A DNA stretch of 64,000 nucleotides from Straminergon stramineum (lineage: Eukaryota > Streptophyta > Bryopsida > Hypnales > Calliergonaceae). How positions within the stretch are numbered: position 1 is the stretch's first letter; each line of letters starts with the position of its first letter. Below, one piece after another: positions 46,707 to 59,692 of the stretch. The stretch is taken from the NCBI GenBank assembly GCA_963920665.1, contig OY987271.1, forward strand, positions 64,501-128,500, read 5' to 3'. The notes below the pieces were generated by a model. It saw only the letters and a list, made by a program, of their open reading frames with translations. It was not told the origin of the DNA and searched no databases. The position numbers were made by a program, and so were the translations under genes.

Positions 46707-49700
46707 GAACACTCCAAGTAATCTGTAACGGGATCCAGGCCGGATCCGTATTCCGGAAACCCGGATAGCGACAGCCTAGGGTCTAGACTTCTAGTCTAGA
46801 AAATAGAGACCCGTTACGGGTAAATAGTTCGCTTTAGGAACGGTCGGTATTTTGATGGGTACTTAACCCCGCCACTCCCATTTCCTCTTCTTCTTTCTCC
46901 ACAATTGTGTTGTGCGTGTATAGTTGAGTGAAAGAGTGGTGAGTTGGTGTCGGCAGGTGACAAGCTAGAGTATACGCAGATTTCTGAGCCATGTGAGATG
47001 GCGGAGGGAGATATCCGGAAGACTTTGGTCACCAGCCGGATGGTTTGTCCAACCATTCCGGAAAGGCTGAGAGACAGATGCCAACTAGAGGATGACCTTA
47101 GTGAGATAGGGTGTGTCGGTCTGTTCATGCGGCCGTGGACCGTAAAGAATGACCAGATGATTCAGGAACTGATAGTAGGAGCTTCCAACCAATATGAGTT
47201 GACAATGAGAGGAAGGCCTCAAACCTGGACTGATGAAGTCTAGACTAAGGTTTACGGATTTCCCAAGAAGGGATCCGGTTTAGCTTCCCGAACAAACAAG
47301 TTTACAGTAGGAAAGTTCAAGAACGTTGCCCATTCTAAGGAAGGGTATGCAATTAGTGACTACCTAGATGCAAGACAAAGGCATGTCCTAGAGTTCTTCA
47401 TCCCCATCTTGTATCCGAAAAAGCCTACCCGAGTTACAGTTACGGTAGCAAACACCATCTTTGGTGCATTTGAAGGTAGACTAGTTAGTTGGGGCAAAGT
47501 TATTGGATCAATAGTCGCCAAGCTTGCCGCCAACATAGGGAAGGGAAAGACCAGCCCTATAGGGCCATATCTTTTCCATCTCTACCACCACGCAGAGCTT
47601 CCCAGTGATGCGGAAATGGTGGAGTACAACACCGGAGCGACCATCCTCCAATACGGCCTGATGGAAGAGGTGACAGCGGAGCAGCCGTTGGTGGAAGAGG
47701 AAGAGGACCCGGAAGAGGACGAGCAACCCTTGGAGCGGAGGCACCGAAAGTCGACGAATCTGACATCGCGTGGAAAGCTTCCAGCTCATCAGAAGATATC
47801 CGAGGAGGAGGAGGGAAGCATATCCGGGTTCTTCAAGACCAGATTCAACTGGGTACTCCAAGCGCAAGAGTACCACAAGAACTTGGTGGAACTGCTAAGG
47901 AGGATCAGCTGGGAGCTGAATACAGATCCGGAAGACATCCTCGACACCTTGAAGAAACTTCCCAATCCGGAAGTCCTTGAGCGAAAAGAGAAGCAGATCG
48001 TAGCCCTGGAGAAAGAGAAAACGGATCTTCCGGCAAGACTGAGCTGGGCGCAAGGAGAGATGGCTGCAGCGAAACAAAGGGAGAAGGAAGCCCTGCAATT
48101 GCTGAAGAACTTATTTGGCTTAGTAGACAAGCCGGCCGACATGGTGATGAAGGCGGCTCTTACCCAGAGCCGGTTGGCCGAGGAAGGGCACCTCACCTGA
48201 TCCAAGGTAATCCGGATACTCGTGGACTTCTCCCCAAGGATGGAGCTCACACTTAAGGAGATGAGGCAGTTGCTCGGGCGGATCGACCCCGATCGGGTAA
48301 TGGACTTCTCCAACTTACCAGAGATCCATTTCAACACAGAGACACCCGTCAAGCTCACCGCCTCAATGTCATTACCTTCAAAACTGGAAGCCCCGCGGGA
48401 AACTCTCTGGTACTCGATGGAACCCTTCTCCAAGCAATTGGAGAAGACAATCCGAGGGAGCGTGAAGTTAGCACCCGAGCTAAGCAGCCAACCGGATACA
48501 AGACGGGAGTTGGCACCTCTAGAGATTACAGTTTCTCCACCCGTCCCGGCGTTCAATCTTCCGGAAAAGGAGCCGTTGCCGACACCTCACACCTAGGCCC
48601 GTGGCCAACTGATAGAGCGGATTGGGGGGTTGTTGAATCCGGCCTGGTCTCATCTGGAGGAATTCGAGCATATGGTGGAGGAGCAGCAACCAAGGAAGGA
48701 GATTGGGCCAATCGTATTGGATGAGACGTCTCCAGGCGAAGAGAATGAGAGGGAGATAATTCAGATTGAGAAATCTGAGGAGGAAGAATACCGGACCCGA
48801 TCGGAGGACGACGACGAGGAAGAAGCAGACTACTCTCCTCCAGAAATCCGGAAGATATAGACCCGGGCGGCGTTACGGATGACCCCCATCAAGGCGACCC
48901 CGAAGGCAACTCCAAGGTCATCCACGCGAGCACCAACGAGTCAAGGCGAGAGCAGCCAGAAGAAAGCACGGAAGGGAAAGTAGATAGGATCTTTCTTTAA
49001 GCAAATAGGATTTTAATTTTGAACCGGATCCGGATTTCTAGGTGTGGGATCGGGTTCCGGATTTATAGGATCTTACTTTTCCGGATTTTTCGGGGAGTTT
49101 GTGAGTAGTCACCTGGATTTCTGGATGGCCTTTTTACCTTTTTGGCTTCGGTTGTTTTTGAAGTTTTAAAATGTGAGGCTGGTTGTTTGCCTCTCATTCC
49201 ATCCTTACGTTATAGTTTTGTATTTTGTCATCCTTATTTTAATCTGAGCCACCAAGTGGACCCTCAGGGATTGATCTGTCGTATATCCAGCTTCCTTGTA
49301 TTTCCATGTGAGTGTATGAAGTGTAAGAGAAGAGGAGGAAAAAAGGAATCCGGATCTGAGGGGACTTGGGTCTAAGTGTTGAGGAACGTCTATTACGTAG
49401 TCTAGACTTGAGATTTTGGTCTTGAGCACATGTCTTTAAACTCCTGGAACGGGAATCCAATTAGGAATGGTGTGGGTGCAAATCCGGAATACCAAAGAGG
49501 GTTCTGTGTGGAGATAAGCAACCACCAATGGAAGAACCCCCATATCACTTACCGGAAGGTTAGCCAAACCCTAGGATCAGTTTAGCGAACGACTTACAAT
49601 CCCTATCTTAGATCCGGTCTCTATTGGTCTGTCGTTGTAGTGGAGAAGTCTAGAGGCTGCTCTGTGTGACCTGCTTTCCGGATTGGCCATCCGGATAGTT

Positions 49701-49990
49701 GTGAGAGTGTTTCCGGGCTAATCTAATACAACACTTGGTCTAAATGTGGTTTGGGTAGTTTAGAGAGAGAAGAGAGTGTGAGGAATACGAGTGGTGAGTC
49801 CCTACCCCTCTATACAATCAAAGGTGGACCCTCTGAGGGTAAAATAGAGGTACCAAAAACCAACGTTTGTAAGTGAAGTGACAGATCCAGAATCCGGAAA
49901 CAGAGTGAATCCGGATTGGATTCCGGAAAGAGAGAGCTTAAGTTGGTAGAACGAATAACCTAGGCTTGCAACATACTAGAATCCCCTGGG
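46707..49990 (+). mobile_element. TCCGGA-rich element with a gag-like ORF
   Basis: The hexamer TCCGGA and the pentamer CCGGA recur dozens of times from about 46733 to 49938, in coding and non-coding parts alike, and hardly at all outside. A small perfect hairpin TCTAGAC-TTCTA-GTCTAGA lies at 46782-46800. Exact ends are not defined: no clear terminal repeats or duplication were found. The 48982-50640 part has no gene, only the same motif-rich text and then AT-rich DNA. Confidence 0.55.
46944..48983 (+). pseudogene. Long ORF of the TCCGGA-rich element, gag-like
   Basis: One frame of about 680 codons, broken only by TAG 47241, TGA 48198, TAG 48594 and TAG 48858, with no shift. Contexts (V-stop-TK, T-stop-SK, HT-stop-ARG, KI-stop-TR) would read Gln or Arg after a T-to-C reversal. 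N-terminal part: a folded domain with AHSKEGYAISDYLDARQRHV, then AANIGKGKTSPIGPYLFHLY. Middle: glutamate-rich acidic stretch and a coiled coil (EKEKTDLPARLSWAQGEMAA). C-terminus: acidic EEEEYRTRSEDDDEEE and a basic Thr/Pro/Lys/Arg tail. Resembles gag or accessory proteins of plant transposons by architecture only. No protease, RT or integrase was found. Confidence 0.6.
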
Positions 49991-50639
49991 ACGATATTTC
50001 GAGTTAGTTTACACGTTTGGGTGTTGTAAATGGTATTTACCGCACGCTACGCATACGACAAGATGTCCATCCCATGTGGGGCTCTGAGCTTGATACGCCC
50101 ATCACCCATAATTGACCCATTTGCCACGACTACTTGGGTTCTAACCTATTTACAACTCGTGGTTGGGCCATTCTAGCTAAAACATCTTCAACCTAGACCA
50201 AATACTATATATGAATGTGACATTCCTATTTTGGTTCTACACTCTTTTCAGGGGTTTTCAATATAATAAAGTTCAATTAAAATGACAAAATATGAAAAAA
50301 AAGAGTGAGCCGTTGGTGACGAATTGGGGACTCACAACACCACTAAGAATTTGAGGGTTCAATGTGTAGAAGAGGAAGTACCGCCGACAATAACACTGGA
50401 TAGTGCTACCAAAGTCTAGGTCAAAGACGACTTTGCTTCAGAGTTTTATTTTTTTTAACCATAGGAAAAGGTCTTTTGCGCGTCTTTTGTTCACAATGTT
50501 TAAAATGAATGGCAGACCACCCTTTGTAATCTCTTCACTTTTGTTGGTACTAACGACAAGAGATACAATATGAAAATTCCTATTCAGAGGTTTCTTTACA
50601 TTTTCTTAGAAATGGAACTATACATGATTTGTAAGAAGT

Positions 50640-51780
50640 GTGCAACATGTATGTTGCGCCCCTTAGTGACACTTACCACCTTAAGCTCACTTTCCAAACA
50701 CTTAACACCTTAGTGCCACTAAGGTTCACGCTCTCCTAACACTGCACATGCCACGCACCCACAATGTTAGGTTCCAACTCAAGTCACGGGGTTCTCCATT
50801 CCTCCGTGACTCCCAATCCTTTCCTTGCAATACTTACTCCTACAAGACACCGAGCCTGTCATTTGATGACATGGGGCGGAACTTCTATTGATGTCCAAGC
50901 ACTCGATGAGGCACTACTCCCACCGGTGCTAACCGCCCTTGAATGGGACCCAACTCCCCACTAGGCCCAACCCAACTCATTTCAGGACTCACCAAACGGG
51001 ACTCACACCATGGCCTAGTGTGAAGTGGGACACCACCCAACCGGTATCAAGGAGTGCACAAGCACTCCATGGTAATACACAAATGGTGGTGAGGCTCCAA
51101 CACTAGCCTCACCACCCGGGGCCACTTAGGCTCACCATGGCACCATCGGGGAGTGAGGAAGGAGACCACCCCTCCTCATAGTACTCTCTGCAGGATTCGG
51201 CAGCCCCCCCCCCCTTTGTATGTCAAGGGGGACTCCCAAACACCCTTTGGTTTTGGAAGACCACCCCGTTTCTCCCGATTCGCACTAGTTTGGGACTCCC
51301 GAACTTCCACCCGGCATAACTTTGCGGTCCGGGATCCAAATCGTACATGCGACCCCATTTTCGACATCTACGCGACGCGTAGATGCCGATGGACTACTCA
51401 CTTGCTCCATTCGGACAAGTACTTGCAAAGATATCGCCCTCCAAAGATTCGGGACACTCCCGGCGCGGTCAGGGCACTCCCGGCACAACCAGGGCGCTCC
51501 CGGCACGACCGGGACACCCCCAACTTTGAACGCCCATAAATTTTGACTCGCAAGTCCAAATCACACGTTCTTTGGACGGCTAGAAGCATCTTCTCAAGAC
51601 CTTTTCAAGCATGTATCACACGCCCCCAAATTCGTCCGGATCAGAGCGCTAACACGCTCTGATTGCTCGGTACTCCTAGTCCCCCTCACCTCATCTCTTG
51701 CAAGGCTTGGGGAGTCACCCCCAATGTCCCCCTTGCTCACCAAGGTGGCACGGGCACGCCTTGTGATGAGGGTCGTGACA
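50640..51780 (-). repeat. Long inverted repeat, right arm (ends GGGTCGTGACA)
   Basis: Reverse-complement partner of 42475-44140, with matching outer border TGTCACGACCCTCATCACAA. It includes a C11 run near 51205 where the left arm has CAAGGGGGGTTTG. Open frames inside (for example 51153-51539) are not conserved as proteins between the arms and are left out. Confidence 0.7.
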
Positions 51781-54049
51781 ATGTAGGAGAGTAAGGGCCG
51801 GTTTAACGTAGACCTCGAGTATTTGAATCAATAGGCCATGAATTTTTGTTTTTTGTGTAGCCACATTGTACTTCGAAGTTAGGAAATATGTCCATGCATG
51901 TTATCAATAAATCTCTTCAAATGTCAGAGTTGCCTTTGTCCTAAGTAATTACCATTTTCGAAGTGTTGATGACTTCATGGAAAGGGAGGGAGGGAAGGTG
52001 GCTCTCACTTTCACATGGACTTAGTACCTTCTTTTTGAAACGCTTCTGTAAGTAAGCATCTATGGAGGATAGGAAATGTCATCATGTGTCATGTGGAGAA
52101 GATCAAAAGTGAGCAAAGTTAGGCGGTAATTACAAGATCATGATGAGCAACTATGTTTCCGTGGTTGATATATAGGCATGGGGTCCAAGCAAGCTAAGAA
52201 GAGCCAACTTGGCCCTAACCATTGCTTTTTTTGATTGAAATTTGAAATTTGAAGTATCAAAATTGTAGGTTCTCCTAAAAAAATTGCATTACTATATTCA
52301 AGCAATATATATATTGTCTATAAATATGATAGTATTCTAGAATGTTTATAAATGGAATAAGGACAAAATACCACTTATAACCAATCCTTTTTGGCCCTTA
52401 CGTGCTTAAAAATAAAATGGTTTTTATATCATTATGGATGAGATTTAGAGGTTGTCATTGTCCTTGCCTTTAAAATAAAGTAGGAAATACTTCAAATTTT
52501 GTTTTTCAACACTTCTATGATGTATATGGTGTAAGTTATATCAGATTTTCAAAATCCTAAGCACTATCAAATAAGCAACTAAGCACCAATTAAAGAGACT
52601 GACTAATCTCTATTGGTGGCTCCTATTAGCTTACTTGGACCCTATATAGGGAAACTTTGTAGGATATGTTGTGTTGTTTAGGATGAACAAGTATGACGAA
52701 TACAATGTCTTGGAATGAAAGTGTTGAATAATGTAAATGGGAACAATTCAATTCTTATATACAAATCATACGAATAATGCTTCAAATGAAGTCACACCTT
52801 ATGCTGAACATGGTGCAACGTTGTATGCACCAATTGACTTATGTGTCTAATGAAAAAATGAAGTAATTGCTTTTGATCATCATCCTAGTTCAGCATGGTC
52901 ATCTTATTTCAACCTTCTGAAATAGAACTTTGTGTTGTAGATGTCGTGGCAGCATTATGGCAGGAGAGTGCCTCTCTGGATTGCGTCTATTGCTAATGAG
53001 AAACAATGTTATATGCTCTTGTTTAGCTATAGTGCCCTCTCAATAATTGATGACCTTTATTGGAGGACCATGACGTGTAATTCGTAGTTCCTCCATTGTC
53101 AATACATGATAGTGGGATTCTAAAGTGGGGAAGACGTGTCTCATTTTTCCAATGAACTACATGTGCTTGGTCACAATATTGTCGTGTTATTCATTGATGT
53201 TCTTGTTGTCAATGACATTGAAGATAGTAGTGTGTGTGTACATGGTCATAACCACTGAATGAGGCATCCCATGAATAAGAGACTTGGAAGCAATATTTAG
53301 GTTTTATTCTTTTAAAACTGTATTGCTTTGTAGGTGAATTTAAACCACAAAATCTATTGATTTTATAAAAGACAACATTCATTATTCCACAAGTTGGATG
53401 TAGGCAAACTTCAAAGACAAATATTTAAAATGATGTGAACATTTTTGTAGGATGCAAGACAGAGCAATTAAAAGGACAAAGTCAAAGAAACTCAAAAAAG
53501 TGCGCGTCCGAAGAAAAAAGGCAAATACAATTGACGGGGTTTCATTTCTTGTTGCTTAAGAAAGGACTTGGTAATGAATGGGGGAATGAGTTTTTCCGAA
53601 AGTGTGGGCACAGAGCGAAGGAAATTATGACTACTTCTGAACTATTGCACATTTGGTAACTATTTTAAAATCCAATAATATAAACATTAGGCATGAATTT
53701 ACAAATCCGGAAGTGTTAATACTCTAGATTGAGCCATAACCATCAATTAGGGAGTTTTTAGCTAAATAGCAATGGAAACTTCATGAGGTTAGGGCAAGAT
53801 GCTAGAAAATGCAATTAGAAGAAAATTAGGGGAAATTCTAGGGAAAAATTGGAGAGTTAAACTAAAAAGAGGTTAAGCAAAATTTGGTAGAGTAACCAAA
53901 TTAGGCTAACGGTAAAATGATGACAAAATGAAAACCAAAAATGAAAAATCAAAATGAAAACAAAAGACTAGAAGTAGGAAATGAAACTAAAAATAAATTA
54001 AAAACTACAAAAATAAAAAATAACAAAAAACACAAAAAAAAACTAGTTA
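51781..54049. other. AT-rich DNA without recognisable genes
   Basis: I see no domain in the short frames here (including 53435-53659). It may hold old transposon remnants. Confidence 0.45.
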
Positions 54050-54245
54050 GACCAAAACTATGACTAAAACACTAGTGTAGTGAGTAAAACACTAAAAGAG
54101 TGCTAGAAACACTAAAATAGGATTTTATAGTAAGTTAGAGGGTGGAACACTAAACTAGCAAATTTACAGTAATGTAGTGCGATTTGCACTAATTTGGCGC
54201 ATTTTGCACCAAATTAGCGGATTTACAATGAATTAGTGTAGGATG
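54050..54245 (+). repeat. Short-period ACACTAAA / TTTGCACTAA repeats
   Basis: Repeated phrases AAAACACTAGTGTAGTGAG, AAACACTAAAAGAGTGCTAG and GCACTAATTTGGCGCATTTT, followed by CTCTCTCTCTCTC at about 54309. Low-complexity, no coding. Confidence 0.55.
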
Positions 54246-55613
54246 AAAGTAGTCTAGAAAACTAATCCATTAGAAAGTTTGGATATAGGCAAAATTAGGG
54301 TTTGGAGCTCTCTCTCTCTCTCAACTCTCTCAACTTTTGTGTGAATTTTTGGTGTATGTGTTTTGAGAAGAAGGTTGTGATTGGTGGGCATTTGTAGCAT
54401 GAATTGCAAAAAGAGTAGGGTAGGGGAAGATTAAGAACAATTTGTTGAGTAGGTTTCACTATTTTTATGAAAGAAAAATGGGTGAAAAATGAAGGTGTTT
54501 GAGGTCAGATGGGAAAGTCTTGGGAAGAGGGGAAAAATGTGAGTTGAGATTGGAGCGTCAACTTTGATGGCTGATTGTGGGAGTGTGGAGAATCAAATGA
54601 AGCTGAACTTTTGATAGATGGAGTGCCTTGAATTTAGCTTTCCGAAAAGCTATGGCTTGCCCAATTCGGAGCCAAAACGTGATGGTGGTAGACGATTTTG
54701 TGTGGGGAGGTTGGCTGCTACAACAATGGAGGACTGACAACTTTGGTAGGCAACAATGGGAAAATGACATGGCGGAATCAGCTGAAAATTAGAGGGGTGG
54801 TGCGCCTTGAAGTTGGCTTTCCAGAAAGTGTAAGATCGATCCATGTAGAGCAAGGACGAAAAAATGGCAGCTATTTTTGTGGAAGAGGGTCTACTACCCC
54901 TTGGAGGAAGCTAAATTTGAGATTTTTTTGTGTAATCCTTACAATTATAATTGAATCATTGCAATTTTCATTGCACTTTGTTTAAAAAATTGTTGTAAGT
55001 GTAATGTTTGTTGAGTCAAAATGGTTGATGTGAATACAATTGCATAAATGTGAATCTCAATTTTTAGGGTTTGGGTGAGATGTGAGGTGCTGTGATTAGT
55101 ACTCAGAATCACATTTAGGCCATTTTGAGTCCCAAATGGCACATTTGAGGTAGCTTTTGTCGTACTAAGTTGCTATAATCTACTCGAGTGCTTTATTGGA
55201 TGATAGTGGGTTGTTAGGAGGTGTATTTGGTGATGTGAGATGGGCTGCCTCTTTCTTACATAGAGTTACTTAGGTCAAAATTCACCAAAAATCACATTGT
55301 TGAAGTCCATTGCTTGGAAGGCAATTTAGGTAGAGGTCCCATACACTCTCCGCCAGCCAACTCTAGGGGTTTTTTCACCTTGCGGTGGAAAGACCTCATA
55401 CACTATTTATCAAAAAGTTGTTAAATTTTTTGTTCATTTGGACAACTACAAATAAATAAAAATAAAAAAACCTTTAATCATGGACCAATGAGAAGATGAA
55501 ATATGGTGGGCTACCACATAAGCAATGGCAAAATTATAAATTGGGCAGCACACCAACCTGGCAGCACCAACTAGGCAACCCGCCATGTGAGCGAGCAAAC
55601 ACCTCCAAGGTTT
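54246..55613. other. Spacer without a supported gene
   Basis: Short open frames on both strands show no domain; nothing else noted. Confidence 0.4.
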
Positions 55614-55648
55614 GAACCTTGGACCTCTCAGTTGAGGTCCAAGGGTTC
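55614..55648. repeat. Short hairpin GAACCTTGGACCTC...
   Basis: GAACCTTGGACCTC pairs with GAGGTCCAAGGGTTC around a TCAGTT loop, with one bulged G. Preceded by GGTTT. It resembles inverted motifs found near transposon ends; it does not fold as a tRNA. Confidence 0.6.
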
Positions 55649-57990
55649 ATCCATAGCATCAAGTATGGAATCAAGTGACTATTATGTGAAAAAACAATTA
55701 TTTAATTTGTTTCTCAATTGTTGTTGTTTTTGTAAACTCAACAAACTTCAATGACCATTTCAAAGTACTTGGAATTTTAAAAAAATTGTAAAATAAAGTC
55801 AACTTCTACCATCACAAATAATTTTTCAATTTTGAATCTCTAATCAAAAGTTATGGACAAAATTCAAATAAGATGTTTGAAATGTCAAAAAAATTATTCA
55901 TTCCAACCCCTCTCTAAACTATGTCCATAATTTTTTATTGAAGACTCAAAATTGCAAATGAATTTTCAGAAGCAAGAGTTAACTTCATTTTCCTATTTTT
56001 TTAAATTTGAATTATTTTGAAAAAAGTTATTTTACTATGCCAAAACGGTTGCCGAAGTCCACTAATTTTCATAAACACTAACTTGATGATGATTAAGCTA
56101 AAAATAAATTCTAGAATTCCAACTGTGAAGATTTAAATCAACATTTTGACTATGGGAGTGAAAATCAAGTGATGAAAATTTATTTGAAATTATTATGAAT
56201 TAAAAGAATTTTTTTTCTTTTTGAGTAGTTTCAATGATGAAATCTAACCACTTGGCATGAGTTTAAATTATTTTTTGAAATCTATGCATGCATCATGATC
56301 TTACAAATGATGAGGTTTTTTATCTTACAATTTTGGAAGGGTATACTGTACAAAGCTAATTACAAGTTGAATCTTATGATTAAATTCATTGAAAAAATAA
56401 ATATATATGAAGATTCTAGCCTACTTTTGAATTCTGATATTTAAAAGCAGTTACAGGTTCGTCTCAATATATGTGAGAATTATAGGTGTTAAATACTTCA
56501 AATTTGAATAATTCTATTCAACAATTCAATTGAAATTTGGAATTGTTCAAATTTCATTACTACAAAATTGAAAACTTGAATACAAAGAAAATTAAGAATT
56601 TAATTATGGAATTGAAAAATGTCAATCCCAATGGTTGTAATGTTGTAATAAACATTTTTCATTCTATGATTTTATTTTTTTCAAAAATATTGAAAATTGA
56701 GTTAAATAAAGCTCTTCAAAGTTTATTTTAGAAGGGAGAGTCCATAAGTACGTGCAAACTAAAACTCCTCACAACTTTCATCTCATTAATCAAAATGGAA
56801 TGATTCAAAGCTTTCCATGTATACATAAATCTTAGAAACCTATTTTAAATTTTTAGTTTTGGAAAAAGTATTGTTTTAAGAATTTTTTGAATTGCTCAAA
56901 GATCAATGAAAATTACATATTATACAATAACTTTTTAACCATGTTGTAAAAAGTTATGAAAATTGTTGCGCCTTAAAGCTACCTCTTGGACAAATGTGTG
57001 AAAATCTCAAAGAAAAAAAATAAAAATTCCATTCATAAAGAGTTGCCTAAAAGTCTAAAACCATTATGTTGCCAAAAAATGTAGTTTGGTCATTTAGGGG
57101 TTAAAATCAAACAATATTCTACATAAATTTGAATAGAATTTGAATAGAATTTAAATTTTGTATTCCTATTTTCCACAAGATTCTAGAAGACTCCAAAAGA
57201 TTCTTAAAATATTCCATAAGATTCTACTTTTTTTTTAATTTGGTTATTTTACTATTCAAATCAACAAAAACAATGTAACCATTTTGTTGAGATGTGCAAA
57301 ATCAACAAAAAATTGTGAAAATGGATGATATTGTACCCACTTTAACAAAAAAAAAAATTTTTAATTGATTTAAATGTCATTTTCTAGTAGTGATACTAGG
57401 GGTTATATGTAAAAGAAGCCATAAGGAGAATGTCTTCTACTTTGTTCAAGCATGTAGAAGATGGCCAAATTATTGTGCCAAACAATGGAATCCTCATTTT
57501 TTAGTATCAAGCCTTATTACCACCAACGTGGAGACAATGGTGCTATTTTTTGAGCATACAAGTATGAGCCTATGAGAGTTGAGAAAAGTATCAGAAAACT
57601 TAATAATATTTCTAGAAATAGATACCATCTTAAGATTTGGATCAAAATTTATCATTTTTAATAAATTTTAGTATCTATTACCATGAACCTATTATTACAG
57701 ACCTATTACCATGGATATGTAGAATTCAAATAAAAATTTTAACTTTCAATCTTATGTAGAAGTATACATGTGAGCATGTAGATATAAAAATATTAAATCA
57801 AATATCTTTTGTTTTGTTTTGAGGTGTGAATGGAGATCATTTTTATCTTTGATTTTAGGAATACATGGTGATAGGTGATAAATTGTCAAGTGATTTGAGG
57901 AATTGCAGTGGGATTTCAAGTGAATAATGGTTGAATTTTAATGGTTAGATCAAGATGATCTGGACAATCGCTTCAGCTATGTTGTTAAGT
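55649..57990. other. Very AT-rich DNA, no gene
   Basis: Long A/T runs; the few open frames are Asn/Lys/Phe/Ile-rich and not convincing. Confidence 0.5.
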
Positions 57991-58960
57991 GATTTTCACT
58001 CTCTCTTTTCTCTCTCTTCCTCTCTTTGTTTTTGAGTATGTGTGTATGAGTTTTTGGAACACTTAAATGATTTTAATCTCTTTGTAATAAGAAGCTTTAA
58101 GCATATGTTTTGAAATTGTGTGTAAGTCCCAATGATTGGGCATCATTGTGTACGTGTGGAATTTTCCTATGAGAGGAATTATTAATTGTTGTGTTTAGAG
58201 CAATTGTTTGTTTGTGGGTATTTGATTAAATCATTCTATTTCTTTGCATAAGCTTGTAGTAGTGTGTGATCTAGTTGAAGCTTGAAGCAATTGTTTGTTT
58301 ATTAAGATTAAAGCCTTAAATAAAGGTTGGTGTGAGTTTTTATTGAATCATTATATCAGTTTGTAAAAGCTTGAGAGTTGTGTGTAATAATAATGCTTGG
58401 AATAGATTTGTAAAGTAGTGTATGTAATTCAAGTTAATGTTCTGTGTGTGTCATAACTCATAAGAGAGCTTAGAAGTTGTATTGATGGAAATTGTTTAAA
58501 TAGCTTAAAACATATTGTACTTGGAAGAGAGAATTATTTATTGAATGTACAATTGTTGTAATTGAATGTAAAAGTCCTAGAGATTGGGTGATGCTAGAAA
58601 CTATGAGTGTATTCAGGGATTAAGTGAATTCTATGTTGAGAGTTTAAAGCAATTGTTTGGTTCTATATTGAATTGATGAGAGTTTATAGTTGGATTGTTT
58701 AGATAGAACGGCTAGCTTTAAGCAAAATTAGTATAGTAATGCTATAAGCAGATGAGTGTGTAGATTGAAGATGAGCTATAAAGATGATTATTGAAGGAAT
58801 ATATTGTGTAGATGTTTAAAGCAAGATAAAACAAAGTAGGCTATATTAAAACTATGATGGTCTAAGTGAAGTTGGAGATATTAACCATGGGTTGTTGAAA
58901 GAATTGAGTGACGCTTAAGCAAATTATGTGAGCTTATGCTTTAAGCAAATGCAACAGGAA
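57991..58960 (+). repeat. Diverged GTGTGT/GCAATTGTTTG repeat region
   Basis: Phrases AGCAATTGTTTG (about 58199, 58287, 58651), AAGCTTG(A/T)G and GTGTGT(A/G)A recur irregularly from 58.0 to 58.9 kb with a CTCTCTTTTCTCTCT start. Probably an old degraded tandem repeat. Not coding. Confidence 0.5.
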
Positions 58961-59053
58961 ATGGATTCTATGGTGCCTAAAGCTATATGTCATATTTACC
59001 CTCGCTATAAGTGTATTCCTTACTTATCCCCACACTAGGATAAGATGGGAACT

Positions 59054-59688
59054 GGGTGGATGCATGGTTTGGGGTCTCACTATTGTCCATAATTGATTTA
59101 CTAATTAACAAAGGAAAGCCATCTAAAGAGAGCCATCATAACTTCATATATACATATCTAAAGATAGACTTCATAAGTGGTTGACCGAAAAATATGCCCA
59201 CTTAAAACTTCAAATATATTATGCAAAGGAAAGAAAAAATATAGAAAATGAATTTTTATTCCATAAGAAATTGATTTCATAAGATTGGACCTAATTTTCA
59301 CTCTATAAAATTCCATAACCATAAAAAATATAATGATATTGGCACCAAAAAATTAATTTTTAGATTAATTTTTTTTTCATTTACTCTTACATTAGTTACT
59401 ATACACCAATTCTTTGTATTTATGTATTAAAAAAAGTCCATACATATTAAACCTAATTGTTGTAACAATCTATATATTTATCTTTGAGAATCAATATATC
59501 AATGTTGATGGACATTGGTTGTTCAAAAATATATACAAATGTCTTCTTAATCAAGTTCGTATGTTTTTTACCCAAAAATAACATAATGAACTACAATACT
59601 TTGTGTGATATTTACTTTGAAATGCATACTCCTCCTTGAAATCAACCTTGTGACACGATTATTGAGACACCAAACCATGCATCCACCC
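59054..59688. mobile_element. MITE-like element, 635 bp, with ~30-bp inverted ends
   Basis: Left end GGGTGGATGCATGGTTTGG then GGTCTCA; right end TGAGACACCAAACCATGCAT then CCACCC, one mismatch in 26. The flanks both read AACT (59050-59053 and 59689-59692), a possible 4-bp duplication. The interior is AT-rich and has no ORF, as in non-autonomous elements. Superfamily not assigned. Confidence 0.65.
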
Positions 59689-59692
59689 AACT

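Noticed and set aside
51153..51546. Overlapping frames at the right repeat arm
   Set aside because: The matching part of the left arm does not keep these frames, so they are not conserved proteins.
55600..55660. tRNA-like gene with a GGTTTGAACC box
   Set aside because: Only one hairpin is present; no acceptor stem, anticodon arm or A box fits around it.
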